A stretch of 64,000 nt of DNA from an uncultured Microbacterium sp. (GTDB taxonomy: Bacteria > Actinomycetota > Actinomycetes > Actinomycetales > Microbacteriaceae). Made by a program: the position numbers and the translations under genes. Each line of letters opens with the position of its first letter. The stretch's first letter is position 1. Where the stretch lies: positions 372,001 through 436,000 of the forward strand of contig NZ_FLQR01000001.1 of NCBI RefSeq assembly GCF_900078385.1. Direction: 5' to 3'. This document shows, in pieces, positions 54,569 through 63,547 of the stretch. The notes beneath the pieces were generated by a model. It saw only the letters and a program-made list of their open reading frames with translations. It had not been told where the DNA came from and searched no databases.

Positions 54569-56277
54569 GCGATCGCGCTCTCGAGGGGCTCGACGAACGA
54601 CAGCGGGAGGCGGCATCCGTCCTCCGCGGGCCTGTGTGCGTCCTCGCGGGTGCCGGCACCGGCAAGACCCGCGTCATCACCCACCGCATCGCGCACGGCG
54701 TCGACACCGGTGCGTACTCGCCGGGCCGCGTCATGGCGGTGACCTTCACGGCGAAGGCGGCCGGGGAGATGCGCGGGCGCCTTCGCGCGCTCGGCGTCGA
54801 GGGCGTCGCCGCGCGCACGTTCCACGCGGCGGCGCTCGCGCAGCTGAACTTCTTCTGGCCGCAGGTCGCCGGCGACACGGCGCCCAGCATCGTCGACAAC
54901 AAGGTGCGCCTCCTCGGCCAGGCCGCCGACGCGCTGAGGCTGCGGCTGGACGGCGCGACCCTGCGCGACGTCGCGAGCCGCATCGAGTCGCGCAAGGTGA
55001 CGATGCGCACGATCGAGCAGGACGCGGTGGCGCGGCCCCAGGGGCTCGGCCGCGTCGAGCTCGGCGCCCTCGTGGACCTGCAGCGCGCGTACGAGAAGCT
55101 CAAGGACCAGCGTCGTCAGCTGGACTTCGAGGATGTCCTCCTCGCGTGCGCCGGGATGCTGGAGTCCGAGCCCCGCGTGCAGGCCGCCGTGCACGAGCAG
55201 TATCGGCACTTCACCGTCGACGAGTTCCAGGACATCTCGCCGCTGCAGCACCGCCTCCTCGAGCTCTGGCTCGGGGAGCGGCAGGACATCTGCGCGGTGG
55301 GCGACGCCAGCCAGACGGTCTACTCGTTCGCGGGCGCCGACCCGCGGTACCTCCTCGAGTTCGCCGACCGGCACGACGACGCGCACGTCGTGCGGCTCGA
55401 GCGCAACTATCGGTCGGATGCCGCCGTGCTCGCCGTCGCCAACGAGCTCATGCGCGGACGTCCCGGCGCGCTGGAGCTCGTCTCCGGCGCCCCGCCGGGA
55501 CCGGCGCCGGAGGTCCGCGGCTACGATGACGACGCCGCGGAGGCCGACGGGGTCGCCGCCGCCGTCGCCGCGCAGACCGCAGCGGGCGTCGATCCCCGGC
55601 GCATCGCCGTGCTGTACCGCGCCAACGCGCAGTCCGCGCCGCTGCTCGCGGCGCTCGCATCGCGGGGCGTGTCGGCGACGGTGCTCGGCGGCAAGCGCTT
55701 CTTCGACCTCCCCGAGGTGCGCCAAGGCCTGCTGGCCCTCCGCGGCGCGTCGGTCGCGCCGGTCGAGACGACGTTCGTCGCGGCCGTCCGCGACGTGCTG
55801 CGCTCGCTGGGGCTCACGGATGACCCGCCGCCCGCGGGCGGTGCGCTCCGTGATGCGTGGGAGGCCCGCGCCGCGCTGCTGCGGCTCGCGGAGGAGGCGC
55901 CGGAGGGCACGACGCTCCGGAGCTTCACCGACACCCTCACGGCCCGGGCCAAGGACCAGCACGAGCCGTCCATGCGCACCGTCACGCTCGCGACCCTGCA
56001 CGCCGCGAAGGGTCTCGAGTGGGACCACGTCCACCTCGTCGGCCTCGCCGAGGGGCTCCTGCCGATCTCCTACGCGACGACCTTCGAGCAGGTCGACGAG
56101 GAGCGTCGCCTCGCCTACGTCGGGGTCACGCGGGCCGCGCGAACGCTGTCGCTGTCGTGGGCGCGGACGAGCGGTCATCGCGAGCGTCAGCCGTCGCGCT
56201 TCCTGCGGGAGATCGGCACAGGCACGCTGCGTGCGGTCGATGGGCGCGCCACGTCCGGCGCACGCTCCCGGCGCTGA
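54565..56277 (+). CDS. uvrD2: UvrD2-type superfamily 1A DNA helicase, short form
   Basis: A 570-residue ATP-dependent 3'-5' helicase. Motifs: Walker A AGAGTGKTRVITHRI, Ia AVTFTAKAAGEM, motif II FTVDEFQDISPLQ, motif III VGDASQTVYSFAGAD, motif IV LERNYRSDAAVL, then VTLATLHAAKGLEWDHVHLVGL and VI RRLAYVGVTRAARTLSLSW. Gene order with nudC matches mycobacterial uvrD2. Mycobacterial UvrD2 has about 700 residues with a tetracysteine motif and an HRDC domain at the end. Here the protein stops soon after motif VI (FLREIGTGTLRAVDG) and both are missing. The last 152 bp overlap the antisense cyclodehydratase-like gene. Confidence 0.9.
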   Translation: MSDRALEGLDERQREAASVLRGPVCVLAGAGTGKTRVITHRIAHGVDTGAYSPGRVMAVTFTAKAAGEMRGRLRALGVEGVAARTFHAAALAQLNFFWPQVAGDTAPSIVDNKVRLLGQAADALRLRLDGATLRDVASRIESRKVTMRTIEQDAVARPQGLGRVELGALVDLQRAYEKLKDQRRQLDFEDVLLACAGMLESEPRVQAAVHEQYRHFTVDEFQDISPLQHRLLELWLGERQDICAVGDASQTVYSFAGADPRYLLEFADRHDDAHVVRLERNYRSDAAVLAVANELMRGRPGALELVSGAPPGPAPEVRGYDDDAAEADGVAAAVAAQTAAGVDPRRIAVLYRANAQSAPLLAALASRGVSATVLGGKRFFDLPEVRQGLLALRGASVAPVETTFVAAVRDVLRSLGLTDDPPPAGGALRDAWEARAALLRLAEEAPEGTTLRSFTDTLTARAKDQHEPSMRTVTLATLHAAKGLEWDHVHLVGLAEGLLPISYATTFEQVDEERRLAYVGVTRAARTLSLSWARTSGHRERQPSRFLREIGTGTLRAVDGRATSGARSRR

Positions 56278-56974
56278 GGGCCACCGACGCCCCCAGGACG
56301 CCGCCCGCCACGAGCCGGGCCGCCAGCAGCGCGGCCTCCAGGAGCAGGGCGGGCTCGGTGGGCACGGCCCCCCGGGACAGCAGCTGGGCCGCCACGAGCG
56401 GCCAGGTCGGATCGGCCGCGCGACGGTGGGCGTGCAGGCACGCGAGGCAGGCGGTCACGCCCGGGACCACGAGCGGGCCGATCGTCACGCGGTCTCCGCA
56501 GAGTTCGATCGGGACGTGCGGCGTGTCCGCCGCGACGAGCCGCGCGGCGCGGAGGGGATCGAGCAGCCGATGCGCGACCGCGACGACGGGGAGGCGCGAC
56601 GCGGCGGCGTCGACGGGCCACGCCGTGCAGCCGGCGACGTCGAGCCCGCCGCCGCGCAGTCCCGCGAGCAGGGTCGTCGTCTCGGCGTGCCCGAGCTCGG
56701 CGGGCACCTCGACGCGCACCCGCGGCGGGGCCTCCGGTGCGCGCCCGAGCGCCCCGGAGATCCGGCGGACGAAGGCGGTGGCGTCACCCGCCGACGCGCC
56801 GAAGCTCGCCGCGAGCGGCAGCAGCATGGCATCCGGGATGCCGTCGACGAGCGCGTCGAGGAGCCGCTCCTGCCACACCGCGACGTCGTCGACGCGGGCG
56901 ACGGCCTCGGGGCCCAGCTGGATGCTGGAGGGGCTCCGCCACAGCGGGGGGTGCGAGGGGGCGAGGCGCAGCAT
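56126..56974 (-). CDS. Orphan cyclodehydratase-like (ThiF/E1-type, RRE-containing) protein
   Basis: A 282-residue protein that resembles the leader-binding/E1-like partner of TOMM (thiazole/oxazole peptide) cyclodehydratases. The N-terminus (RLAPSHPPLWRSPSSIQLG) suggests a peptide-recognition domain. The zinc-site part reads GPLVVPGVTACLACLH with C176 and C179, paired with C251 and C253 in HRPHAACLC. An ATP-binding GxGxxG is not visible. No YcaO gene or precursor peptide is recognised nearby. In mycobacteria a related gene (Rv3196) lies in the same neighbourhood. It overlaps the helicase gene end by 152 bp, and the second cysteine pair is coded inside that overlap. Confidence 0.72.
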   Translation of the reverse strand: MLRLAPSHPPLWRSPSSIQLGPEAVARVDDVAVWQERLLDALVDGIPDAMLLPLAASFGASAGDATAFVRRISGALGRAPEAPPRVRVEVPAELGHAETTTLLAGLRGGGLDVAGCTAWPVDAAASRLPVVAVAHRLLDPLRAARLVAADTPHVPIELCGDRVTIGPLVVPGVTACLACLHAHRRAADPTWPLVAAQLLSRGAVPTEPALLLEAALLAARLVAGGVLGASVALSAGSVRRTWRAHRPHAACLCRSPAGSATADARDDRSSAPTTATAFARPA

Positions 56975-57072
56975 GTCCCGATTGTGCGCGCGGCGGCGCC
57001 GCCGCGCGCCGGCCCTCCACAGTGCGCTCGGTCCGCCGCGTTCCAGGGCGGGGTGGGGAGGAGACGCCGGGC

Positions 57073-58455
57073 TCAGACCGGGCGGGGGTCCTCGGGTGCG
57101 GGGTCGCCGGAGTCCGCGTCCCCGTCGCGCTCCGCGGCCGCTTCGTCCAGCAGCGCATCCAGCGCGTCGTCGAAGGCGTCCCGGACCGGCTCCTCGCCTC
57201 GCGCGCGCGCCTGCAGCCGGGCGACCAGGGCGGCGGGGTCGTCGATGTCCTCGGCGGTCGGCATGAGGTCGGGGTAGTCCCACAGGCTGTCGCGCACCTC
57301 GGTGCCGACGGCATCCGTGACGGCACGCCACATCGCCGCGGCCTCGCGGAGGCGACGCGGGCGCAGCTCGAGGCCGACGAGGGACCCCATCGCCTGCTCC
57401 GCGGGACCGCCGACGGCGCGCCGGCGACGCACGGCCTCGGCGATGCGGTCGGCCGCGGGGAGGCGCTGCGTCGCGTCGGTCGTGACGACGTCGACCCAGC
57501 CCTCGATCGTGGCGAGCAGGTTCTCCAGGCGCGTGAGGGCCGTGGTCTGGGAATCGGAGCGCTGCGGCAGCAGGGCGCCGCTCTCCAGCGCCGCCTTGAG
57601 CTCCTCGGGGGCGGAGGGGTCGAAGCGCGACGCGAGCTCCTCGAGCGCGTCCATGTCGACGTGGATGCCGCGGGCGAAGTCCGTCACCTGCGAGATGACG
57701 TGCAGCCGCAGCCAGCGCGCGTGACGGAACAGGCGCGCGTGCGCGAGTTCACGGGTCGCGAGCGAGAGCGCGAGCTGCTCCTCGTCGATCTCGAGATCGC
57801 GACCGAAGTCCGCGAAGTTCTGCGGCAGGATGGCCGCCTCGCCGTCGGGCATGACGGGGATGCCGACGTCGCCGCCGGAGACCACCTCGAGCGAGAGGCG
57901 GCCGATCACGGCGCCGAGCTGCGCCGCGAAGAGCGACCCGCCGACGGTCCGCATGAGCCGGCCGGCTCCCGCGACGATGCCCTTCATCTCCTCGGGCGTC
58001 TGCGCGTCGATCGCCGCCGTCATGGCGTCGGCGATCGAGTTGGCGACCGGCTCGGCGAGCTCCTGCCACACCGGGAGCGTCGCCTCCACCCACTGCCCGC
58101 GGGTGAGCGCGCGCGGCGGCGCCCCGAGATCGGAGATCGTGGTGGCCTCGCTCAGCCACAGGGTCGCGAGCGCGAAGGCCTGGTCGAAGTCCTGCCGGTC
58201 GCCGCCGGAGATGCTCAGGGCGTCCTTGTTGGCGAGGTGCAGGGCCTGCGTCTTCGCCGCGTTCCAGTCGATGCCGTCGGCGCCGGAGGCGAAGGCGCCC
58301 TGCATCTGCCGCATCATCTGCTGCAGCATCGCCGGGTCGACCCCGAGACCGGAGAGGCGCTCCAGCTGCTCGGGGTCCAGGCCCCCCTGACCACCCAGGA
58401 GATTGCGCAGCAGCTCCTGGAATTCGTCCTCGGGGGAGCGGTCGTCCTCAGCCAT
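57073..58455 (-). CDS. DUF2342 zincin-like protein with altered metal motif
   Basis: A 460-residue member of the actinobacterial DUF2342 family usually annotated as zinc-dependent metalloprotease. The N-terminus has short helical repeats of the GLDPEQLERLSGLGVDPAML type. The middle contains AATLP-type helices and LPQNFADFGRDLEIDEEQLALSLA. The place of the HExxH zinc motif reads RELAH at 235-239 (SLATRELAHARLFRHARWL), so the first histidine is arginine. Another histidine, H245, follows. Without both histidines classical peptidase activity is doubtful. The C-terminus is acidic. It is divergent from the PDZ-Lon protease gene. Confidence 0.85.
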   Translation of the reverse strand: MAEDDRSPEDEFQELLRNLLGGQGGLDPEQLERLSGLGVDPAMLQQMMRQMQGAFASGADGIDWNAAKTQALHLANKDALSISGGDRQDFDQAFALATLWLSEATTISDLGAPPRALTRGQWVEATLPVWQELAEPVANSIADAMTAAIDAQTPEEMKGIVAGAGRLMRTVGGSLFAAQLGAVIGRLSLEVVSGGDVGIPVMPDGEAAILPQNFADFGRDLEIDEEQLALSLATRELAHARLFRHARWLRLHVISQVTDFARGIHVDMDALEELASRFDPSAPEELKAALESGALLPQRSDSQTTALTRLENLLATIEGWVDVVTTDATQRLPAADRIAEAVRRRRAVGGPAEQAMGSLVGLELRPRRLREAAAMWRAVTDAVGTEVRDSLWDYPDLMPTAEDIDDPAALVARLQARARGEEPVRDAFDDALDALLDEAAAERDGDADSGDPAPEDPRPV

Positions 58456-58581
58456 GTGCAGGGGCCTTTCAGCAGGAAGCAGGCGTCTCGCTCTACGCTA
58501 GTCGGGGTCTTCGCCGCGCAGCCCGCGCGCGGGACGTCGCGCTTACGCCGGCCGCGAACGACCGGCTCAGGAAGGTCACCC

Positions 58582-59706
58582 GTGGCACTGTTCGACGAGA
58601 ACGTGACGATCACCCCCGCGCCGCGCCGGCGCATGGCGCGCTCGGTGACCGCCGGGATCTGGGCGCTCACGGTGGCCCTGATCGCGCTCCTCGCCCTCAC
58701 CGTCCTGCCGACCACCTACGTCATCCAGCGACCCGGCCCCGTCTTCAACACGCTGGGGACGGCGACCGGCTCGGACGGCGACGAGGTGCCGCTCATCTCC
58801 GTCGACGGCGCGGAGACCTTCCCGACCGCGGGCTCGCTGGACCTGCTGACCGTCCAGGTCGTCGGCAACCGCGAGCGGACCCCGTCCTGGTTCGAGCTCG
58901 CCGCCGCCTGGTTCGACTCGTCCCGCGCCGTGCTGCCCCTCGAGGAGGTCTTCCCGGAGGGCCAGTCCACCGAGGAGCGCAACGAGCAGAGCGCCGTGCA
59001 GATGGTCGACTCGCAGAAGGAGGCCACGGCCGCGGCGCTCGTGGAGCTCGGCTACGACGTGAACCCGATGGTCCGCGTCTACTCCCTCACGGACGACTCC
59101 GCAGCGCAGGGGATCCTCCAGCCCGACGACATCATCCGGGCCGCCGAGGGCACGCCGCTCACCGACACCGAGACGCTCCGGAAGATCATCAACGCCGGTG
59201 ACGGCGCCCCCGTCGAGCTCACGATCGAGCGGGACGGCGAGGAGCTGACCGAGTCGGTCACCCCGCGCGAGGGCGAGATCGAGGGCAAGACGAGCTGGCT
59301 CATCGGCGTGAGCACGCTGCACGACTACGACTTCCCGATCGACGTGACCATCCAGCTCAACAACGTGGGCGGCCCGAGCGCCGGCATGATGTTCGCCCTC
59401 GGGATCATCGACACCCTCACCCCGGGCGAGCTCAACGGCGGCGCGGACGTCGCCGGCACCGGCACGATCGACGCGGCCGGCACGGTCGGGCCCATCGGCG
59501 GCATCCGGCAGAAGCTCTACGGCGCGCGCGACGCCGGGGCCGAGTGGTTCCTCGCCCCCAGCGACAACTGCGACGAGGTCGTCGGGCACGTCCCGGCCGA
59601 TCTGCGGGTGTTCGCGGTCGCGACGCTCGACGACGCGCAGGACGTCCTGGAGGCCATCCGCGACGACGGCGATCTCGCGGCGCTGCCCACCTGCGACGCC
59701 GGCTGA
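58582..59706 (+). CDS. Membrane PDZ domain and Lon-type protease
   Basis: A 374-residue protein with one N-terminal membrane helix (about 23-45), an outer segment starting YVIQRPGPVFNTLGTA, a PDZ domain (about 180-240, AQGILQPDDIIRAAEGTPL) and a C-terminal Lon proteolytic domain. Catalytic serine and lysine are in NVGGPSAGMMFALG and IGGIRQKLYGARDAG. This domain order is the YlbL family of Gram-positive bacteria and resembles mycobacterial Rv3194c. The GTG at 58582 has AGGAAGG six bases upstream. It is followed by the UPF0182 gene. Substrates are not known with certainty. Confidence 0.92.
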   Translation: MALFDENVTITPAPRRRMARSVTAGIWALTVALIALLALTVLPTTYVIQRPGPVFNTLGTATGSDGDEVPLISVDGAETFPTAGSLDLLTVQVVGNRERTPSWFELAAAWFDSSRAVLPLEEVFPEGQSTEERNEQSAVQMVDSQKEATAAALVELGYDVNPMVRVYSLTDDSAAQGILQPDDIIRAAEGTPLTDTETLRKIINAGDGAPVELTIERDGEELTESVTPREGEIEGKTSWLIGVSTLHDYDFPIDVTIQLNNVGGPSAGMMFALGIIDTLTPGELNGGADVAGTGTIDAAGTVGPIGGIRQKLYGARDAGAEWFLAPSDNCDEVVGHVPADLRVFAVATLDDAQDVLEAIRDDGDLAALPTCDAG

Positions 59707-59746
59707 GCGTTCGCCGGGCGCGGCGCCCGCACTCCGGGCCCCCGCC

Positions 59747-59752
59747 TAGGAT
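59747..59752 (+). promoter_or_regulatory. -10 element of a leaderless promoter for the UPF0182 gene
   Basis: TAGGAT lies 12 bases before the GTG at 59759, the predicted transcription start. The gap after the protease stop is 52 bp and no ribosome binding site is present. Confidence 0.55.
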
Positions 59753-59758
59753 GGACGG

Positions 59759-62644
59759 GTGACCACGACCTCCGCGCCGACCCAGGCCACGCCGAGTCCG
59801 TTCCGCCGTGCAGTGACGATCACGCTCGTCGTGATCGCCGCGCTCGTAGTGGCCTTCTTCGTCTTCTCGAGCCTCTTCGCCGACTGGCTGTGGTACCGCC
59901 AGCTCGGCTTCGACGGCGTGCTCGTGACGCAGTGGGCCGCGCGCATCGTGATGTTCCTCGTGGGCTTCGTCTCGATGGCGCTCCCGGTGTTCGCGGCCAT
60001 CCAGCTCGCGTACCGCCTGCGCCCCGTCTACGCGCGGCTGAGCTCGCAGCTCGACCACTACCAGGAGGTCGTCGAGCCGCTCCGCCGCCTCGCGATGTGG
60101 GGCATCCCGATCTTCTTCGGCTTCTTCGCCGGCTTCGCCGCCTCCGCGCAGTGGGAGACGTTCTGGCTGTGGCGGAGCGCCGTCCCGACGGGCGACAAGG
60201 ACCCGGAGTTCGGCCTCGACACGGGCTTCTACCTCTTCCAGCTCCCCGCCTACAGCGCCGCCCTCGGCTTCGCGTCCGCCGTGCTGCTGGTGTGCCTCGT
60301 CGTGACCGCGCTCGTGGCCTACCTGTACGGCTCGGTGCGGATCGGCCAGCGAGAGCTCCGGATCTCGAAGGCCGCGCGCATCCAGCTCGCCATCATCGCC
60401 GGCGTCTACCTGCTCGTCCAGGCCGCGAGCCTGTGGCTGGACCGGTTCAAGACGCTCCTCTCCGAAGGCGACCGGATCACCGGCGCCGCCTACGTCGAGG
60501 TCAACGCGATCATCCCCGGCCAGACGATCCTCGCGATCGCCGCCGCGATCGTCGCGCTGCTGTTCTTCGTGACCGCCGTCATCGGCCGGTGGCGCTTCCC
60601 GCTCATCGCGACCGGCCTCCTCATCGTCTCCTCGCTCGTCGTCGGCGTCGCCTACCCGTGGGTGCTGTTCAACATCCAGGTGCGGCCGAACCAGCAGAAC
60701 CTGGAGAGCGAGTACTACCAGCGCAACATCGACGCCACGAAGCTCGCGTACGGCATCGACGGGCTGGAGAAGAGCGACTTCCAGGCCGTGACCGACGCCG
60801 AGCCCGGCCAGCTGCGCGCCGACGCGGAGACGACCGCATCCATCCGCATCATGGACCCGGCGATCATCAGCCCCACGATCCGCCAGCTCGAGCAGTACCG
60901 CGGCTACTACCAGTTCACCGACCCCATGGACGTCGACCGCTACGAGATCGACGGCACGTCGCAGGATGCCGTCGTGTCGGTGCGAGAACTGGACATGACC
61001 CAGCTCGGTCAGGCCGCCTCCTGGTACAACACGACGCTCGTCTACACCCACGGTTACGGCATGGTCGCCGCCAAGGGCAACGCCCGCACCGCCGACGGCA
61101 ACCCGCAGTTCCTCGAACGCGGCATCCCGACGGCCGGCGAGCTGACCGACGGCGCGGAGTACGAGCCGCGCGTCTACTTCGGCGAGAGCTCGCCGGTGTA
61201 CTCGATCGTGGGGGCGCCGGACAGCACCGAGGACATCGAGCTGGACTATCCGCGCGGCACCGACGGCGCCGCGCAGACGAAGACCACCTTCGACGGCGAC
61301 GGCGGACCCGAGGTCGGCAGTGTCCTGAACCGCCTCATCTACTCGATGAAGTTCCAGTCCACCGACATCCTCTTCTCCGACGCCATCAACGACGACTCGC
61401 AGATCCTCTACGACCGCGATCCCGTCACGCGGGTGCAGAAGGCCGCGCCGTACCTCGAGCTCGACAACGACCCCTACCCGTCGGTCGTCGACGGCCGGAT
61501 CGTCTGGATCGTGGACGGCTACACGCTCAGCGCCAACTACCCGTACTCCTCGATCGTGAGCCTCCGCGACGCGATCAGCGACACGACGAACACGGCCCCG
61601 CGCGTGGCCCTCGACGACATCAACTACATCCGCAACTCGGTGAAGGCGACGGTCGACGCGTACGACGGCTCGGTCACGCTCTACGCCTGGGACGACGAGG
61701 ACCCGCTGCTGCAGGCGTGGCAGAACATCTACCCGAACACGGTCAAGCCGATCTCGGAGATGTCCGGCGACCTCATGAGCCACGTGCGCTACCCCACCGA
61801 TCTGTTCAAGGTGCAGCGCGCCATGCTCGGCACCTACCACGTCGATGACGCGGCCTCGTTCTACGCCCGCGACAACGCGTGGAAGACGCCGAACGATCCC
61901 GTGTCCAAGGCGAACGTCCTGCAGCCGCCGTACTACCTGACGATGCAGATGCCCGGTCAGGATGCCCCGAGCTTCTCGATGTTCACCTCGTTCATCCCCG
62001 CCTCGGTGGGCGACAACTCGCGGAACGTCCTGATGGGGTACCTCGCCGTCGACTCCAACGCGGGCAGCGAGGACGGCACGCGGGCAGAGGGCTACGGGAA
62101 GCTGCGGATGCTGGAGATCAGCGCCGACGTGAGCGTGCCGGGCCCCGGTCAGGTGCAGAACATCTTCAACTCGGACGACACGATCTCCTCGCAGCTGAAC
62201 CTGCTGAAGCAGGGCCAGTCCGAGGTGCTCAACGGCAACCTGCTGACCCTCCCGGTCGGCGGCGGTCTCCTGTACGTGCAGCCGGTCTTCGTGCAGGCCT
62301 CCAGCGGCACGCAGCTGCCCACGCTGCGGAAGATCCTCGTCGCGTTCGGCGACGAAGTGGCCTTCGAGGACACCCTGCAGGACGCGCTCGACGAGCTGTT
62401 CGGCGGCGACTCCGGCGCCAGCACCGGTGACGGCGGGGTCACCCCGACACCGAACCCGACCGAGACACCCGACCCGAGCGATCCCGGCGTTCCCGTGGAC
62501 GAGCTCCAGGCGGCACTGGACGAGGCGCGCCAGGCCATGCTCGACCGCGAGGCGGCGCTCCGGGACGGCGACTGGGCCGCGTACGGTGAGGCCGACGAGC
62601 GCCTCACCGCCGCGATCGAGAAGCTCCTGGCCCTCGAGGACTGA
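59759..62644 (+). CDS. UPF0182 large membrane protein
   Basis: A 961-residue protein with about seven membrane helices in the first 310 residues (starting RRAVTITLVVIAALVVAFFVFSS, then DWLWYRQLGFDGV), followed by a large extracytoplasmic domain with IQVRPNQQNLESEYYQRNIDATKLAYGI and YTHGYGMVAAKGN. The last 100 residues are a Thr/Pro linker and an acidic coiled segment. These are hallmarks of the UPF0182 (COG1615) family, found in Actinobacteria and Cyanobacteria without a known function. The gene follows the PDZ-Lon protease, a pairing also seen in mycobacteria (Rv3193c-Rv3194c). Confidence 0.93.
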   Translation: MTTTSAPTQATPSPFRRAVTITLVVIAALVVAFFVFSSLFADWLWYRQLGFDGVLVTQWAARIVMFLVGFVSMALPVFAAIQLAYRLRPVYARLSSQLDHYQEVVEPLRRLAMWGIPIFFGFFAGFAASAQWETFWLWRSAVPTGDKDPEFGLDTGFYLFQLPAYSAALGFASAVLLVCLVVTALVAYLYGSVRIGQRELRISKAARIQLAIIAGVYLLVQAASLWLDRFKTLLSEGDRITGAAYVEVNAIIPGQTILAIAAAIVALLFFVTAVIGRWRFPLIATGLLIVSSLVVGVAYPWVLFNIQVRPNQQNLESEYYQRNIDATKLAYGIDGLEKSDFQAVTDAEPGQLRADAETTASIRIMDPAIISPTIRQLEQYRGYYQFTDPMDVDRYEIDGTSQDAVVSVRELDMTQLGQAASWYNTTLVYTHGYGMVAAKGNARTADGNPQFLERGIPTAGELTDGAEYEPRVYFGESSPVYSIVGAPDSTEDIELDYPRGTDGAAQTKTTFDGDGGPEVGSVLNRLIYSMKFQSTDILFSDAINDDSQILYDRDPVTRVQKAAPYLELDNDPYPSVVDGRIVWIVDGYTLSANYPYSSIVSLRDAISDTTNTAPRVALDDINYIRNSVKATVDAYDGSVTLYAWDDEDPLLQAWQNIYPNTVKPISEMSGDLMSHVRYPTDLFKVQRAMLGTYHVDDAASFYARDNAWKTPNDPVSKANVLQPPYYLTMQMPGQDAPSFSMFTSFIPASVGDNSRNVLMGYLAVDSNAGSEDGTRAEGYGKLRMLEISADVSVPGPGQVQNIFNSDDTISSQLNLLKQGQSEVLNGNLLTLPVGGGLLYVQPVFVQASSGTQLPTLRKILVAFGDEVAFEDTLQDALDELFGGDSGASTGDGGVTPTPNPTETPDPSDPGVPVDELQAALDEARQAMLDREAALRDGDWAAYGEADERLTAAIEKLLALED

Positions 62645-62671
62645 CGCGATCGATCCCCTGGGGGTGGGTGC

Positions 62672-63547
62672 TCACGCGGTGAGCATCCACCACCAGATCA
62701 GCAGCAGCGTCACGAGGAAGCCGGCCAGCTGGTTGATCCAGAGGAACCGGCGCCAGCCCGCTGTCGCGGACGCGGAGTCGGCATCCGGGATGCTGCGGAA
62801 CGGCCAGACCGCGGCGAGGTAGGGGAGCACCGCGATGGCCGCGAGCGGCCCGGGCCACGCCGTCCCGAGCATCGCGATGCCCGCGGCGGCATAGCAGACG
62901 AGCGCGAACCGCGACGTCCAGGCGGCGCCCCGCGCCGTCGCGATCGAGGCGATCCCCGCCTCCCGGTCGGCGACGACGTCCTGCACGGCGCCGAACGCGT
63001 GCGAGGCGACTCCCCACAGGGCGAACGCGAGGACGATGAGGCCCAGCTGCCAGGTCCAGGTCGCGCCCGCGAGGGCCAGGCCGTACACGGCGGGGGAGAA
63101 GAAGTGGATGCTGCTGGTCACGGAGTCCGCGAACGGCCGCTCCTTCAGCCGGAGCGGCGGGGCACTGTAGAAGACGACGAAGAACAGGCTCGCCGCGAGG
63201 ATCGGCCAGGTCACCGGCGGGCCGACGACGACGAGGAAGACCACGAACGGCAGGCACGACAGGCCGGCCGCCCACAGCGTGACGGGATGCATGCTCCGAT
63301 CCAGCACGGCGCCGTGCGCCCCGCCCTTCCGCGGGTTGCGGAGATCGGACTCGTAGTCGAAGACGTCGTTGATCCCGTACATCGCGAGGTTGTACGGGAT
63401 GAGGAAGAACAGCGTCCCGACGATGAGAGTCACGTCGATCCCGCGGGTCGTCAGGAGATAGGCCGCGGCGAACGGGTACGCGGTGTTGATCCAGCTCACC
63501 GGGCGCGACGACACGAGGAGCTCGCGGCCGACGGACAGCGCGTTCAC
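62672..63547 (-). CDS. crtEb: UbiA-family prenyltransferase, probable lycopene elongase
   Basis: A membrane prenyltransferase (291 aa) with about eight helices. The two aspartate motifs are NDVFDYESD (in MYGINDVFDYESDLRN) and DVVADREAG, in the UbiA fold. Position just after two lycopene cyclase-type genes identifies it as CrtEb, which adds and hydroxylates C5 units at the ends of lycopene to give flavuxanthin, leading to C50 carotenoids. The GTG at 63547 overlaps the stop of the next upstream gene by four bases. Confidence 0.88.
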   Translation of the reverse strand: MNALSVGRELLVSSRPVSWINTAYPFAAAYLLTTRGIDVTLIVGTLFFLIPYNLAMYGINDVFDYESDLRNPRKGGAHGAVLDRSMHPVTLWAAGLSCLPFVVFLVVVGPPVTWPILAASLFFVVFYSAPPLRLKERPFADSVTSSIHFFSPAVYGLALAGATWTWQLGLIVLAFALWGVASHAFGAVQDVVADREAGIASIATARGAAWTSRFALVCYAAAGIAMLGTAWPGPLAAIAVLPYLAAVWPFRSIPDADSASATAGWRRFLWINQLAGFLVTLLLIWWWMLTA

